Source of the DNA: Enterococcus sp. DIV1094
GTDB lineage: Bacteria; Bacillota; Bacilli; Lactobacillales; Enterococcaceae
DNA length: 64,000 nt
Assembly (NCBI RefSeq): GCF_017316305.2
Contig: NZ_CP147250.1
Span: forward strand, 1,570,001 to 1,634,000
Direction of reading: 5' to 3'
Part shown: piece by piece, positions 45,397 through 53,508 of the stretch
How positions within the stretch are numbered: the stretch's first letter is position 1
How the letters are laid out: each line of letters opens with the position of its first letter
Translations under genes and position numbers: made by a program
The notes under the pieces: model-generated
Told to the model about the DNA's origin: nothing
What the model saw: only the letters and a program-made list of their open reading frames with translations
Databases searched by the model: none

Positions 45397-45788
45397 TACA
45401 CTACCTCCAGTCTATTTTTTTCAATTTGGATCAATTGAAGTGCTTGTTCAAATGCTGCTTTTCTTTGCTTATTAGAAAGTAAATTAAATGTTTCGTTTGT
45501 TTTCTTTCCAATGAACTCTTTTTTCTCTTTGAATCGAGCGAATATTGTGATCCCTGACATTTCCCTACAGGATAGGATCAGGCCGTTTTGATCCGTTACT
45601 AATAAAAGAATCACGCCTCTTCCTAAATTAAACTTCGCTTTTGCGACTCCTACGCCTAAAAAACCAGTGTGGCGTTTTTTGATCTCGTTTAACTCTTTAC
45701 GGTAGTTGATATGCTGCAAATAAGATAATAGGATCTGGATCACCCAACAAGCAGCGAGCAAGAAAATAAGTGATTTATATTGGAGCAT
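45396..45788 (-). CDS. gutM: Glucitol operon activator protein GutM
   Basis: A 130-aa protein with one N-terminal membrane helix (about 7-25) and a cytoplasmic domain (GFLGVGVAKAKFNLGRGVILLLVTD). It belongs to the GutM family encoded with glucitol-type PTS genes. GutM helps activate the operon in E. coli and in Streptococcus; here it probably cooperates with the SorC regulator encoded across the divergent spacer. Confidence 0.88.
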   Translation of the reverse strand: MLQYKSLIFLLAACWVIQILLSYLQHINYRKELNEIKKRHTGFLGVGVAKAKFNLGRGVILLLVTDQNGLILSCREMSGITIFARFKEKKEFIGKKTNETFNLLSNKQRKAAFEQALQLIQIEKNRLEVV

Positions 45789-45815
45789 CAGATAAATCTC
45801 CTTCCCTGTGTTATT

Positions 45816-45829
45816 TGTAAGCGCTTTAT
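45816..45829 (-). promoter_or_regulatory. cre site 1 and gutM promoter region
   Basis: TGTAAGCGCTTTAT differs from the CcpA-binding consensus TGWAARCGYTWNCW at one base. It lies just downstream of a possible TTTAGC-16-TATAAA promoter on the minus strand, a position where CcpA would repress gutM-srlA-srlE. Confidence 0.65.
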
Positions 45830-45962
45830 AATTAAAATACTAAATTGCTAAATTGTGAAAGTCAACCATTAATTCACATATTCTTTATTATGGAACAAAT
45901 GTGAACTTTGTGAATTTCGAGGAACATTAGGTAAAGATGAGGGTGTACACACTTTATTTTAA

Positions 45963-45976
45963 TGTAAGCGTTGACA
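45963..45976 (+). promoter_or_regulatory. cre site 2
   Basis: TGTAAGCGTTGACA differs from the cre consensus at one base and includes the TTGACA -35 box of the plus-strand promoter. CcpA binding would block RNA polymerase directly. Confidence 0.75.
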
Positions 45977-46000
45977 ATTGGTAAGCAAACATTTTACTAT
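45971..46000 (+). promoter_or_regulatory. Promoter of the oxidoreductase-SorC-dehydrogenase-srlB operon
   Basis: A perfect TTGACA at 45971-45976, an 18-bp spacer and TACTAT at 45995-46000. The start codon at 46053 is about 45 bp after the probable transcription start. Confidence 0.65.
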
Positions 46001-46052
46001 TGGATTGTATCAAATGTTACGTCAAGTATATTTTGTTAAGGGAGAGCTGAGA

Positions 46053-47294
46053 ATGACTATTTATCAACAATTATTAGAAAGAGAGAACCATGGAGCACCA
46101 ATTAAAATCGGAGTGATCGGTGCAGGTCAAATGGGCTTTGGTATGATTGCACAAATCGCTACGATTCCTGGAATGGCTGTAACAGGCATCAGTGATATTC
46201 GTCTAGATTTTGCACAAAGTGCGGCGGCGGCTTACCAAGCTTCAAGCACACGCCAACATAAAGTTTTAACAGTCACTGATTTTAAAGAAGTTATTTATTC
46301 AGAGGATGTTGAAGTGATTGTTGATGCAACCGGTGTACCAGAAGTAGGGGCGAAAATCGCTATGGAAACCTTGGTAGCTAAGAAACATCTAGTACTGTTG
46401 AATGTTGAAATTGATATTACCGTAGGTTCTTTGATGCACAAACTGTATCAGACAGCGAATTTAGTTTACACGGGGTCAGATGGGGATGAGCCAGCTGCGA
46501 CAACGGAACTCTTCGAATTTGCCAAATCAATGGGGATGGAAGTATTAGTTGCAGGTAAAGGGAAGAACAACAAACTGAATATTTCTGCAAATCCGGATAC
46601 ATGCCGCGAAGAAGCATTGAAGAAAAAAATGGCACCTCATATGTTAGCTGCGTTTAAAGATGGTACAAAAACAATGGCAGAAATGAACTTATTATCAAAT
46701 GCGATTGGATTTGTACCAGATAAAGTGGGAATGCATGGAATCGCTGGCGATCAAACTTCAGTAGTTAAAGATCTGGATATTAAAGAAAATGGTGGAATCC
46801 TTGATAAATTTGGGGTAGTCGAATATGTAGATGGTTTGGCTCCTGGTGTCTTTGTCATTGTAAAAGGTCAAAATGACGGAGTGAAGCATGAGTTGAATTA
46901 TCTGATGCAAAAAGAGGGCGATCATCATCTATTATACCGTCCGTTCCATTTAGCAAGTTTAGAAACACCTATCACGATTGCCAAAGCGGTCTTACGAAAT
47001 GACCATGCAATCGTTCCTCTTGGCGCACCGATTTCAGAAACTGTGGCAGTTGCGAAAAAGACGATCAAAGAAGGCGAGCGCTTAGATGGTATTGGTGGTT
47101 ATAGTGTTCGCGGCGTGTTAGAGACGCATGTCGACATGGTCAGCGAAGGACATATCCCGATCGGTTTGATTTCAGGAGAAGTCGTAGCAAAACGCACGAT
47201 CAAGGAAGGTACATTTATCACAGAAGAGGATGTTGAGTTAGATCAATCAACGACGGTCTGGAAACTTAGAAAGCTACAAGATAGCATGTTCTAA
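46053..47294 (+). CDS. SAF-domain oxidoreductase (homoserine-dehydrogenase-like / DRL-like)
   Basis: A 413-aa cytoplasmic enzyme. The N-terminal Rossmann fold has IGVIGAGQMGFGM (about 20-32), and VDATGVPEVGAKIAMETL and YTGSDGDEPAATTELFEFAKSMG belong to the homoserine-dehydrogenase-like group. The C-terminal SAF domain spans about residues 330-400 (VAVAKKTIKEGE...GLISGEVVAKRTIKEGTFI). From memory, this combination is that of the family that includes the DXR-like (DRL) enzyme of Brucella, which interconverts 1-deoxyxylulose 5-phosphate and methylerythritol 4-phosphate. The ATG at 46053 follows AGGGAGAG. It is first in an operon with a 2-oxoacid/acetoin dehydrogenase complex and srlB. Activity is unproven. 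Confidence 0.72.
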   Translation: MTIYQQLLERENHGAPIKIGVIGAGQMGFGMIAQIATIPGMAVTGISDIRLDFAQSAAAAYQASSTRQHKVLTVTDFKEVIYSEDVEVIVDATGVPEVGAKIAMETLVAKKHLVLLNVEIDITVGSLMHKLYQTANLVYTGSDGDEPAATTELFEFAKSMGMEVLVAGKGKNNKLNISANPDTCREEALKKKMAPHMLAAFKDGTKTMAEMNLLSNAIGFVPDKVGMHGIAGDQTSVVKDLDIKENGGILDKFGVVEYVDGLAPGVFVIVKGQNDGVKHELNYLMQKEGDHHLLYRPFHLASLETPITIAKAVLRNDHAIVPLGAPISETVAVAKKTIKEGERLDGIGGYSVRGVLETHVDMVSEGHIPIGLISGEVVAKRTIKEGTFITEEDVELDQSTTVWKLRKLQDSMF

Positions 47295-47377
47295 TCGTTG
47301 GTTTTGGAGATAGTCAGCAATTTGAAGTGTGTTAAAATCAATAGTAATCAAGCATTCATACTATTGGAGGGATTCAA

Positions 47378-48331
47378 ATGGGGTATTCAGATGACAAGCG
47401 ATTATTAGTGGAACTCGCATCCATGTATTATAACGAAGGAGCCAAGCAAGAAGAAATCGCTAAAAAATTCAGTATCAGCCGCTCTCTTGTATCCAAGTAT
47501 CTAGCAAAAGCACGTAGTCTAGGTTTAGTAGAGATCATTATTCACGATGATTTGATTCACCCATTCCAACGTCTAGAACAAAAGGTCCAAAAGAAATATC
47601 AATTGAAAGAGGTCATTTGTGTCCATTCGATTGGAGAAGAATCACTAAACAAACGATTAGGGATTGCGACTGCGAGATATCTTTCTAGGATCATCAAGGC
47701 GGATACAACGATTGCAATTTCAGCAGGCACGACGCTCCACGAAGCCGCAGTGATTTTTTCAGTGAAAAATCATCTACCTAATGTACGGTTTATCCCTATG
47801 GTAGGAGGATTGGGTCGGGAGCATGTCAGTTTGCAATCCAATGTGATTTGCGAATTGCTTGCCAATAAATGTGGGGGGATCGCACTTGAACTCCATGCGC
47901 CGATCACTGTGGACTCAGCGGAAGCAAAAGAGGTCTTTTTAAGTCAATCTTTTATCAAGAATGTGTTAGAAGAAGCTAAACATGCCGATATTTCCTTAGT
48001 TGGGATTGGGGGCACGCCTGTCTATTCCACAATGACAAAAGCGTATTTAGCCAAAGAAGATGGGATGAAGGTTGATTTTACAAACGGTGAGATCATTGGC
48101 GATATTTGTTATAACTTCATCGATGAAGAAGGCTCTGTCGTAGACTGTGAGTGGAATAAGCGTGTTTTGTCGCTAGAAATAGCTGATTTAAAGAAGATTC
48201 CGTTGAAGATTGCTGCTGCTGGAGGAAAAGATAAAATCAAAGGAATCAAAGCAGCTTTAACGAATCGTTTGATCGATGTGTTGATCATCGATGAAGATAC
48301 TGCAAAATTTCTTTTAAATGAATATATCTGA
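47378..48331 (+). CDS. SorC/DeoR-type sugar-binding transcriptional regulator
   Basis: A 317-aa regulator. The N-terminal HTH is YNEGAKQEEIAKKFSISRSLVSKYL (about 18-42). A large effector-binding domain of the sugar-isomerase-like fold has SAGTTLHEAA and GIGGTPVYS, where SorC proteins bind sugar phosphates. GGAGGG precedes the ATG. It is inside the operon, 83 bp after the oxidoreductase, and probably controls both divergent units in response to a phosphorylated intermediate. Confidence 0.9.
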   Translation: MGYSDDKRLLVELASMYYNEGAKQEEIAKKFSISRSLVSKYLAKARSLGLVEIIIHDDLIHPFQRLEQKVQKKYQLKEVICVHSIGEESLNKRLGIATARYLSRIIKADTTIAISAGTTLHEAAVIFSVKNHLPNVRFIPMVGGLGREHVSLQSNVICELLANKCGGIALELHAPITVDSAEAKEVFLSQSFIKNVLEEAKHADISLVGIGGTPVYSTMTKAYLAKEDGMKVDFTNGEIIGDICYNFIDEEGSVVDCEWNKRVLSLEIADLKKIPLKIAAAGGKDKIKGIKAALTNRLIDVLIIDEDTAKFLLNEYI

Positions 48332-48362
48332 CCCCTATAGGCATAATAGAAGGAGAGCATAA

Positions 48363-49364
48363 ATGGAAAAAAATAAATCGATGTCTATTGAAAATAGTGC
48401 AAATCTTACAGATGAAGATTTGAAGGATATTTTTTATAAAATGTGGGAGATCCGTTTTTTTGATGAAAAGGTAGATGAACTTTTTGCACGTGGCCTGATT
48501 CATGGTACTACCCATTTAGCGGTAGGACAAGAAGCGACAGCGGCTGGTAGTGGGGCAGTGTTAAGAAAAACGGATTGGATCACCTCTACGCACCGTGGGC
48601 ATGGTCACACGATTGCTAAAGGGACTAATGTGAACGAAATGATGGCAGAGCTATTCGGCCGCACGACGGGAACGAATAACGGTAAAGGTGGCTCGATGCA
48701 TATCGCCGATTTGGATACCGGAAACTTAGGTGCAAATGGCATTGTTGGCGGTGGCTATCCGATTGCTGTAGGTGCTGCCTTATCCTCGAAAATGAAAAAA
48801 ACAAATCAAGTTGCCTTGTCTTATGGAGGCGACGGTTCGACAAATGAAGGGAGTTTCCATGAAGCGTTGAATTTGGCGGCAATCTGGGATTTACCTGTCG
48901 TTTTCTTCATTGAAAACAATAAATATGGGATGAGTGGCCCGATTGAAAAAATGACAAGAGTCCAAAACTTGTCTGAACGTGCTAAAGCGTATGGGATCGA
49001 AGGTGTAACGATTGATGGGAATAACTTACTTGAAGTGATTGAAACGACCTATCAAGCGGTAGAAAAAGCACGCCGTGGCGAAGGACCTACGTTGATCGAA
49101 GCGTTGACGTATCGTTGGAAAGGTCATTCGAAATCTGATGCTAAAAAGTACCGCACGAAACAAGAAGAAGAGCAGTGGCGAACAGAAAGAGATCCAATCG
49201 AGCGGACCAAAAACACCTTGGTTGCTGCGGGTATCTTTACTGAAGAAGAAGCTGAGGAAATCAGAAAACAGGCAAAACAGTCGATTGTTGATGCGGTGAA
49301 ATTTGGCGAAACAAGTCCGATGGTTGCAGTAGAAACAATGTATGAAGATGTGTATGCAGAGTAG
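48363..49364 (+). CDS. Thiamine-dependent dehydrogenase E1 component, alpha subunit (acetoin/2-oxoacid type)
   Basis: A 333-aa protein. The ThDP-binding motif GDGSTNEGSFHEALNLAAIWDLPVVFFIENN starts near residue 159, with HRGHGHTIAKG and the RWKGHSKSDAKKYR phosphorylation-loop region. Length and sequence are closer to acetoin dehydrogenase AcoA than to the housekeeping pyruvate dehydrogenase alpha subunit, which is longer. With the next gene it forms the alpha2-beta2 E1 that cleaves a C-C bond next to a carbonyl and transfers the acyl group to lipoate. AAGGAG precedes the ATG. Confidence 0.9.
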   Translation: MEKNKSMSIENSANLTDEDLKDIFYKMWEIRFFDEKVDELFARGLIHGTTHLAVGQEATAAGSGAVLRKTDWITSTHRGHGHTIAKGTNVNEMMAELFGRTTGTNNGKGGSMHIADLDTGNLGANGIVGGGYPIAVGAALSSKMKKTNQVALSYGGDGSTNEGSFHEALNLAAIWDLPVVFFIENNKYGMSGPIEKMTRVQNLSERAKAYGIEGVTIDGNNLLEVIETTYQAVEKARRGEGPTLIEALTYRWKGHSKSDAKKYRTKQEEEQWRTERDPIERTKNTLVAAGIFTEEEAEEIRKQAKQSIVDAVKFGETSPMVAVETMYEDVYAE

Positions 49365-49373
49365 GAGGAAGTC

Positions 49374-50357
49374 ATGAGAGAAATTACTTATGCAGAAGCT
49401 GTGAAAGAGGCACTTTCTGAGGCAATGAGAGAAAACGAAGATGTATTTATGTTAGGTGAAGATATCGGAGTTTATGGAGGCGCTTTCGGCGTAACCCGTG
49501 GGATGGTTGAAGAATTTGGAGAAGAACGCATACGTTCTACGCCTATTTCAGAATCAGCGATCGCAGGGGCGGCTGTTGGCTCAGCCATGACTGGCATGCG
49601 CCCAATCTTTGAGATCCAATTTTCTGATTTTATTCTGATCGCACTGGATCAAATCGTGAACCAAGCGGCAAAAATCCGCTATATGTATGGAGGGAAGGCA
49701 AGAATTCCGTTAGTAATGCGTACACCTGGTGGCTCAGGGACAGGCGCGGCTGCGCAACACTCACAAAGCTTAGAAAACTTGACGGCGCATATTCCAGGAT
49801 TGAAAGTGATCCAGCCAGCAACAGCGTATGATGCTAAAGGCTTATTACATGCAGCCATTGAAGACGATAATCCAGTCATGTTTTATGAACATAAATTATG
49901 TTATCGTACCACATCAGACGTGCCAGCAGAAAAATACACGATCCCGATCGGCGTAGCAGACATCAAAGAAGTTGGGACAGATATTACTGTAGTAGCAACC
50001 GGGATCATGGTCCATAAAGCAATCGAAGCCGCGAAAATTTTGAAAGAGAAAAAAATCAGCATTGAAGTAATTGATCCGCGCACATTGGTACCGTTAGATA
50101 AAAAAACGATCACTCGTTCTGTGATGAAGACGGGACGTGCGGTCGTTGTGACAGAATCAGTGAAGCGAAGTGGCTTTAGTGCAGAATTGGCAAGTGTGAT
50201 TGCAGAAAGTGAATCGTTTGATTTCTTAGATGCACCGATCGTTCGCTTAGCAGGGGCGGAGATCCCGATGCCATACCATCCTGAGTTAGAGAAAAAAGCT
50301 GTCCCGCAAGTAGAAGACATTGTGGAAGCTTGTGAAAAGATGATGGTGAAAAAATAG
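49374..50357 (+). CDS. Thiamine-dependent dehydrogenase E1 component, beta subunit
   Basis: A 327-aa transketolase-like subunit. It has [19 protein letters not shown] near the N-terminus, [15 protein letters not shown] in the active-site region and [13 protein letters not shown] before the C-terminal domain, all typical of E1-beta/AcoB. It is 9 bp after the alpha gene with GGAGG in the gap. It completes the ThDP site and binds E2. Confidence 0.92.
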   Translation: MREITYAEAVKEALSEAMRENEDVFMLGEDIGVYGGAFGVTRGMVEEFGEERIRSTPISESAIAGAAVGSAMTGMRPIFEIQFSDFILIALDQIVNQAAKIRYMYGGKARIPLVMRTPGGSGTGAAAQHSQSLENLTAHIPGLKVIQPATAYDAKGLLHAAIEDDNPVMFYEHKLCYRTTSDVPAEKYTIPIGVADIKEVGTDITVVATGIMVHKAIEAAKILKEKKISIEVIDPRTLVPLDKKTITRSVMKTGRAVVVTESVKRSGFSAELASVIAESESFDFLDAPIVRLAGAEIPMPYHPELEKKAVPQVEDIVEACEKMMVKK

Positions 50358-50367
50358 GAGGTAGATT

Positions 50368-51579
50368 ATGGCTCATGAAGTTTTGATGCCCAAACTGAGT
50401 TCAACGATGGCCGAAGGTACGATTACAATGTGGCTGAAAAATGAAGGGGATGCCATTGCGATTGGTGATCCAATCTTTGAAGTGATGACAGATAAAATAG
50501 CAATCGAGGTAGAAGCGTATGAAGAAGGCTATTTATTAAAGAAATATTTGAACGATGGAGAAAGTGCGCCAGTCAATTCGATTATCGCTTATATTGGTGA
50601 ACAAAACGAAGAAGTTCCAGCACAGATGCCTGACTTCCAAGCAGAAACAACCGTGGAGACTCCTACTGAAGAAGCAAAATCGACAGAGATTGCAGAGGAT
50701 TCATCAAAAGAGGTTGAAACAACGATTATCCGGGCGACACCATCGGCAAGACGTCTTGCAAGAGAACGAGACATTTCGTTAGCAGAAGTGACAGGAACAG
50801 GGCCTAGAGGGCGAATCCATCTTAGTGATGTTAAAAATTTCACCCCTAAACAAGAGCAAGTTGTTCAAGAACAGCCAGTTGCTGAAAGTAATCTTATCCC
50901 TTGGAAACCATTACGTAAAGCAATTGCCGATAAAATGGTCGCAAGCAAAACAGCTATTCCACATGTGACGATGACAGCTGAAGTTGATTTGACGAAAGTG
51001 ACTGAATTACGTCAGCAGCTATTACCGATGATCGAACAGAAAACCAACGAACGCATTTCTTATTTAGAGATTTTTGCCAAAGCGGCAATGATTGCTTTGC
51101 GCGACTTCCCGATATTTAACGCCCACGCATTAGAAGAAGGAATCGCGGTCTTCCCAAACATTCATCTAGGAATCGCAGTTGCTTTGGAAGATGGTTTAGT
51201 CGTTCCAGTCATCCAATCAGCAGAACAACTTGGCTTAGCAGACTTGACGACATCAATCAAAGAAAAAACGAAGAAGGCGCGAGAAGGCACTTTGACGACT
51301 AAAGAAATGACTGGCGGTACGTTTACGATCAGCTCTTTAGGACGGTCAAGAGTCAAGCAATTCAATCCGATCATCAACAAGCCTGAAGTCGCTATTTTAG
51401 GAATAGGTGGCATCTACGATAAGGTCGTATTTGATCCAACATCGAATGAAGTGACCAATCGCTCATTCGTAGAATTGAGCTTGTCATTTGATCATCGTGT
51501 AGTCGATGGTGCACCAGCCTCCGCATTTCTTACCCAAATCGTCACCTTATTAGAAAATCCGCTTGGGTTTTTATTGTAG
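50368..51579 (+). CDS. Dihydrolipoyl acyltransferase (E2), single lipoyl domain
   Basis: A 403-aa protein. The lipoyl domain (about 1-80) has the lipoyl-lysine motif MTDKIAIEVEA, followed by a Glu/Thr linker. A peripheral-subunit-binding domain (ATPSARRLARERDISL and GTGPRGRIHLSDV) is at about 127-160, and a catalytic core ends in SFDHRVVDGAPASAFL with the active His. A single lipoyl domain fits an acetoin- or branched-chain-type complex rather than the multi-lipoyl housekeeping PDH. It is 10 bp after E1-beta. Confidence 0.92.
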   Translation: MAHEVLMPKLSSTMAEGTITMWLKNEGDAIAIGDPIFEVMTDKIAIEVEAYEEGYLLKKYLNDGESAPVNSIIAYIGEQNEEVPAQMPDFQAETTVETPTEEAKSTEIAEDSSKEVETTIIRATPSARRLARERDISLAEVTGTGPRGRIHLSDVKNFTPKQEQVVQEQPVAESNLIPWKPLRKAIADKMVASKTAIPHVTMTAEVDLTKVTELRQQLLPMIEQKTNERISYLEIFAKAAMIALRDFPIFNAHALEEGIAVFPNIHLGIAVALEDGLVVPVIQSAEQLGLADLTTSIKEKTKKAREGTLTTKEMTGGTFTISSLGRSRVKQFNPIINKPEVAILGIGGIYDKVVFDPTSNEVTNRSFVELSLSFDHRVVDGAPASAFLTQIVTLLENPLGFLL

Positions 51580-51594
51580 GGATTGGAGGGACAA

Positions 51595-52986
51595 ATGAAA
51601 GAGAAAACAGAGACTTTAGTCATAGGATCTGGTCCTGGTGGCTATGTAGCAGCGATCAGAGCTGCCCAATTAGGTCAACAAGTGACAATTGTAGAAAGTA
51701 AGCATATCGGTGGGGTCTGCCTAAATATCGGTTGCATTCCTTCGAAAGCACTGATCCATGCGGGACATACCTATCAAGAGTCAAAAAATAGTCAGTATTT
51801 TGGCATCATCAATAAAGAAACGGAAGTAGACTTTCGTGCTGTGCAACAATGGAAAGAGAACAAAGTGGTTCGTCCATTAACGACCGGTATCCGAGGGCTC
51901 TTGATGAAGAATAAAATCCGTATCATCGAAGGCTATGCGAGATTCACTTCGCCTCATCGGGCATTGGTTGATGGGAAAAAGGGACAAACAACGATTGACT
52001 TTGACCATGCGATCATTGCCACAGGTAGTCGACCAATTGAAATTCCTGGCTTTAAGTATGGGGGGCGGATACTTGATTCGACAGCGGCACTCTCGTTAGA
52101 AGCGGTTCCTAAAAAACTAGTGATTATTGGCGGAGGTGTCATTGGGACTGAACTAGGTAGTGCCTATGCGGATCTAGGCGCAGAAGTCACCATTCTGGAA
52201 GGAACCGATCAATTACTGCCAACCTACGAAAAAGATTTAGTCCAAGTAGTCGAGGAATCCTTTAAGAAAAAAGGCATCAAGGTGTTTACGGAGGCGCTCG
52301 CAAAGGAAGTAAGCGAAAATGGGACAAGTATTGATGTCACTTTTAGCACAAAAAATGCTGAACAAACGCTTTCGGCTGATTATGTGTTAGTTACGGTTGG
52401 AAGAAAGGCGAATACCGCAGATATCGGCTTAGCAGAGGCTGGTGTATCCGTCGAATCAAATGGGTTGGTGAAAGTGAACCAACAGTACCAGACAAGTCAA
52501 GCGCACATTTATGCGATCGGCGATGTGATTGCTGGACCAGCTCTCGCACATAAGGCAAGTTACGATGCAAAAGTGGCGGCAGAAGTCATTAGTGGGAAAA
52601 AGGTAGAAAAAGATTATCTAGCGATTCCAGCAATCTGCTTCACTGATCCTGAAATTGCAGTGGCTGGTCAGACACTTGCAGAAGCAAAAAGCCAAGGCTT
52701 ATCTGTTAAAGCAGCAACATTTCCTTTACAAGCAAACGGGCGAGCATTGTCTCTGAATGCACCCGAAGGATTTGTTCGATTAATCGTTGAGCAAGAAACG
52801 GATACGATTGTCGGTGGACAAATCGTTGGTCAAGGGGCAAGTGACTTGATCGCAGAAATCACTTTAGCGATTGAAGCGAATTTGACGGTGGAAGATATTG
52901 CTTTGACGATCCATGGTCATCCAACGCTTTCTGAAACAATCATGGATGCGGCAGAATTGGCTTTAGGATTGCCAATCCATTTGTAA
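51595..52986 (+). CDS. lpdA: Dihydrolipoamide dehydrogenase (E3)
   Basis: A 463-aa flavoprotein. It has an FAD motif GSGPGGYVAA (about 10-19), the redox disulfide GGVCLNIGCIPSKAL, the NAD motif IIGGGVIGTELGS and the C-terminal HGHPTLSE with the active His-Glu. It reoxidises the E2 lipoyl group with NAD+. The ATG at 51595 has GGAGGG at 4-9 nt; the upstream frame from a TTG at 51583 would overlap the ribosome site. It completes a self-sufficient E1-E2-E3 set. Confidence 0.94.
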   Translation: MKEKTETLVIGSGPGGYVAAIRAAQLGQQVTIVESKHIGGVCLNIGCIPSKALIHAGHTYQESKNSQYFGIINKETEVDFRAVQQWKENKVVRPLTTGIRGLLMKNKIRIIEGYARFTSPHRALVDGKKGQTTIDFDHAIIATGSRPIEIPGFKYGGRILDSTAALSLEAVPKKLVIIGGGVIGTELGSAYADLGAEVTILEGTDQLLPTYEKDLVQVVEESFKKKGIKVFTEALAKEVSENGTSIDVTFSTKNAEQTLSADYVLVTVGRKANTADIGLAEAGVSVESNGLVKVNQQYQTSQAHIYAIGDVIAGPALAHKASYDAKVAAEVISGKKVEKDYLAIPAICFTDPEIAVAGQTLAEAKSQGLSVKAATFPLQANGRALSLNAPEGFVRLIVEQETDTIVGGQIVGQGASDLIAEITLAIEANLTVEDIALTIHGHPTLSETIMDAAELALGLPIHL

Positions 52987-53028
52987 TGAGAAAAGTAACT
53001 AATCATTTATTATCTAGGAGGGATTTTA

Positions 53029-53385
53029 TTGTTAAAAAGTAAAGTAAAAGAAATTGGCGAATTAGTAGAAGCTTTTGAAGAAGAAATGCTTTTGATTTTA
53101 TTTGGTCCCTCAGCCACAGAAGAATTAAAATCGATTTGTGTGATCCATGAAACGATGGATACAAAAAAGAATGTTCTTAGCCCAGGTACAGCGATCCAGT
53201 TTGGCGATACAAGTTACAAGATCACAAAGGTGGGCAATGCTGCCAATCAAAACTTTGACGAACTCGGGCATGTGTCGATTTATTTCCAAGAAGGCGAGAA
53301 CGAAATTCTACCAGGAGCAATTTCTGTAGAACCGTCGATTTATCCCAAGTTGGCGATTGGTGATATGATAAAAATCGGCGGATAG
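53029..53385 (+). CDS. srlB: PTS glucitol/sorbitol-type IIA component
   Basis: A 118-aa cytoplasmic phosphocarrier of the SrlB/GutB family. It has the motifs VIHETMDTKKNVLSPG and FGDTSYKITKVGNAANQN and the C-terminal IAVGD-like LAIGDMIKIGG. The start is TTG at 53029, behind AGGAGGG. It supplies phosphate to SrlE/SrlA encoded on the other side of the divergent spacer. Its place at the end of the dehydrogenase operon ties the PTS and the dehydrogenase complex to one pathway. Confidence 0.9.
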   Translation: MLKSKVKEIGELVEAFEEEMLLILFGPSATEELKSICVIHETMDTKKNVLSPGTAIQFGDTSYKITKVGNAANQNFDELGHVSIYFQEGENEILPGAISVEPSIYPKLAIGDMIKIGG

Positions 53386-53430
53386 CGTGATTGTGAGAGA
53401 AGTACACAGATTCGAAAAATAAGCATAGTT

Positions 53431-53484
53431 AAATAAGCCGAAATCCACAAGATCTGGAACAATTTTGTGGATTCCGGCTTATTT
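53431..53484. terminator. Bidirectional hairpin terminator in a repeat-like element
   Basis: AATAAGCCG/CGGCTTATT and AATCCACAA/TTGTGGATT form a long stem. The outer sequence about 53393-53516 (GTGAGAGAA ... TTCTCACGACCT) resembles a diverged copy of the 120-bp repeat family. Confidence 0.7.
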
Positions 53485-53508
53485 GGGTTGTTGGTTCGTT
53501 CTTTTTTC

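Noticed and set aside
48363..52986. Housekeeping pyruvate dehydrogenase operon
   Set aside because: E1-alpha is short, E2 has a single lipoyl domain and the genes sit inside a PTS/SorC-controlled operon with cre sites, which points to an accessory complex.
43853..53385. Ordinary sorbitol operon
   Set aside because: PTS subunits fit, but no sorbitol-6-phosphate 2-dehydrogenase is present, and a complete acetoin-type dehydrogenase is interposed; a plain sorbitol assignment would not explain the locus.
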